Translations under genes and position numbers: made by a program
Part shown: piece by piece, positions 33,561-33,770 of the stretch
Layout: each line of letters begins with the position of its first letter
How positions within the stretch are numbered: position 1 is the stretch's first letter
The notes under the pieces: model-generated
The model's input: the letters and a program-made list of their open reading frames with translations, nothing else
Told to the model about the DNA's origin: nothing
Database searches by the model: none
Source: Pseudomonadota bacterium
Lineage (GTDB): Bacteria > Pseudomonadota > Gammaproteobacteria > Woeseiales > Woeseiaceae
Assembly: GCA_027295475.1 (NCBI GenBank)
Contig: JAPUKV010000193.1
Span: forward strand, 1 to 33,770
Reading direction: 5' to 3'
Length of the DNA stretch: 33,770 nucleotides

Positions 33561-33770
33561 GCGCCCCTACCTTCGATCTTGGCACACTGCACGGTGGCTT
33601 GCGTCTGCCAGTCCTGAAGGACGAATCGACAGCCCGTGTTATTCAACACGTTCCGGTACCGATGCAGCTCGTCCTGCCGCTGGCGCAGCATGCGGGAGAT
33701 CCGGCTCATCCGGTGGTTACCATCGGCGAAAGGGTTCTCAAAGGTCAGCTCATTGCGGATGCCGATGGAA
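33557..33770 (+). CDS. rsxC: Rsx/Rnf electron transport complex subunit C (5' part, cut by the window end)
   Basis: The frame from ATG 33557 is open to the end of the window (71 codons). It matches the RsxC/RnfC N-terminus: an HGGLRLP motif at the start, then VPVPMQLVLPLAQHAG and VTIGERVLKGQLIADADG, the biotinyl-lipoyl-like opening. RsxC is the soluble subunit that binds NADH, FMN and Fe-S clusters. Those domains would lie beyond the window. Confidence 0.9.
   Translation, partial: MSAPTFDLGTLHGGLRLPVLKDESTARVIQHVPVPMQLVLPLAQHAGDPAHPVVTIGERVLKGQLIADADG

Noticed and set aside
1..33770. tRNA genes, rRNA, CRISPR arrays, integrases or prophage genes
   Set aside because: I looked for cloverleaf-like and regularly spaced repeats and for mobile-element proteins by eye and saw none. 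The short repeats found are too few or irregular for a CRISPR array. A tRNAscan or minced run would be needed to be certain.

Overview
This is about 34 kb of a GC-rich (roughly 57% by eye) chromosome. It reads as core genome of a gammaproteobacterium, not as a plasmid, phage or island. Clues are the full-length hda, the rsxABC (rnf) operon downstream of metG, the dcd-apbC pair, the purM-purN-DUF3108 / DUF2066 neighbourhood, and arsC-wrbA facing hda. As I remember Pseudomonas and its relatives, these blocks are arranged much the same way there. I cannot name the genus. I found no tRNA, rRNA, CRISPR array, integrase or complete insertion sequence.

Layout. (1) 1-4087: the end of an unknown gene, then moxR, DUF58 and a TgpA-like transglutaminase with overlapping ends, a cell-envelope operon. 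(2) 4088-7500: the loosest and most unusual part. Two SleB-type cell-wall hydrolases each follow a copy of the same roughly 100-150 bp leader, and the second hydrolase starts with a type IV prepilin-like N-terminus. DUF1203 and RraB-like genes lie on the other strand, as does a 51-residue cysteine-rich microprotein (7303-7458). (3) 7597-13219, minus strand: psd-like, pssA (two single-base frameshifts), family-4 uracil-DNA glycosylase and rimI, then a terminator, then prfC and a UMF1-type transporter. (4) 13290-17327: proS and a lytic transglycosylase, acylphosphatase and a small lipoprotein on the minus strand, then arsC-wrbA. (5) 17305-23407: hda, an AI-2E/PerM transporter, a CDP-alcohol phosphatidyltransferase and DUF2066 on the minus strand, and purM-purN-DUF3108 on the plus strand. 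(6) 23489-25143: dcd and apbC/mrp on the minus strand. (7) 25534-30224: a HEAT-repeat/Ser-Thr-kinase fusion followed by two PilT-type retraction ATPases. (8) 30386-33770: metG, then rsxA, rsxB and the start of rsxC.

How the genes work together. Most are housekeeping: translation (proS, metG, prfC, rimI), purine synthesis (purM, purN), nucleotide hygiene and DNA repair (dcd, UDG), replication control (hda), phospholipid synthesis (pssA, psd-like, CDP-alcohol transferase) and electron transport (rsx). Peptidoglycan remodelling recurs, with two SleB hydrolases and one SLT transglycosylase. Two strands touch type IV pili: the kinase-PilT-PilT module, and the hydrolase with the prepilin-like leader.

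The best candidates for something undescribed are (a) the HEAT-kinase plus tandem PilT module sitting between apbC and metG, (b) the duplicated leader in front of the two SleB hydrolases, with a small dyad that keeps its pairing through paired base changes, and (c) the prepilin-like start on a cell-wall hydrolase. The psd-like protein also lacks the residues needed for the classical decarboxylase chemistry. All coordinates and alignments were done by hand.
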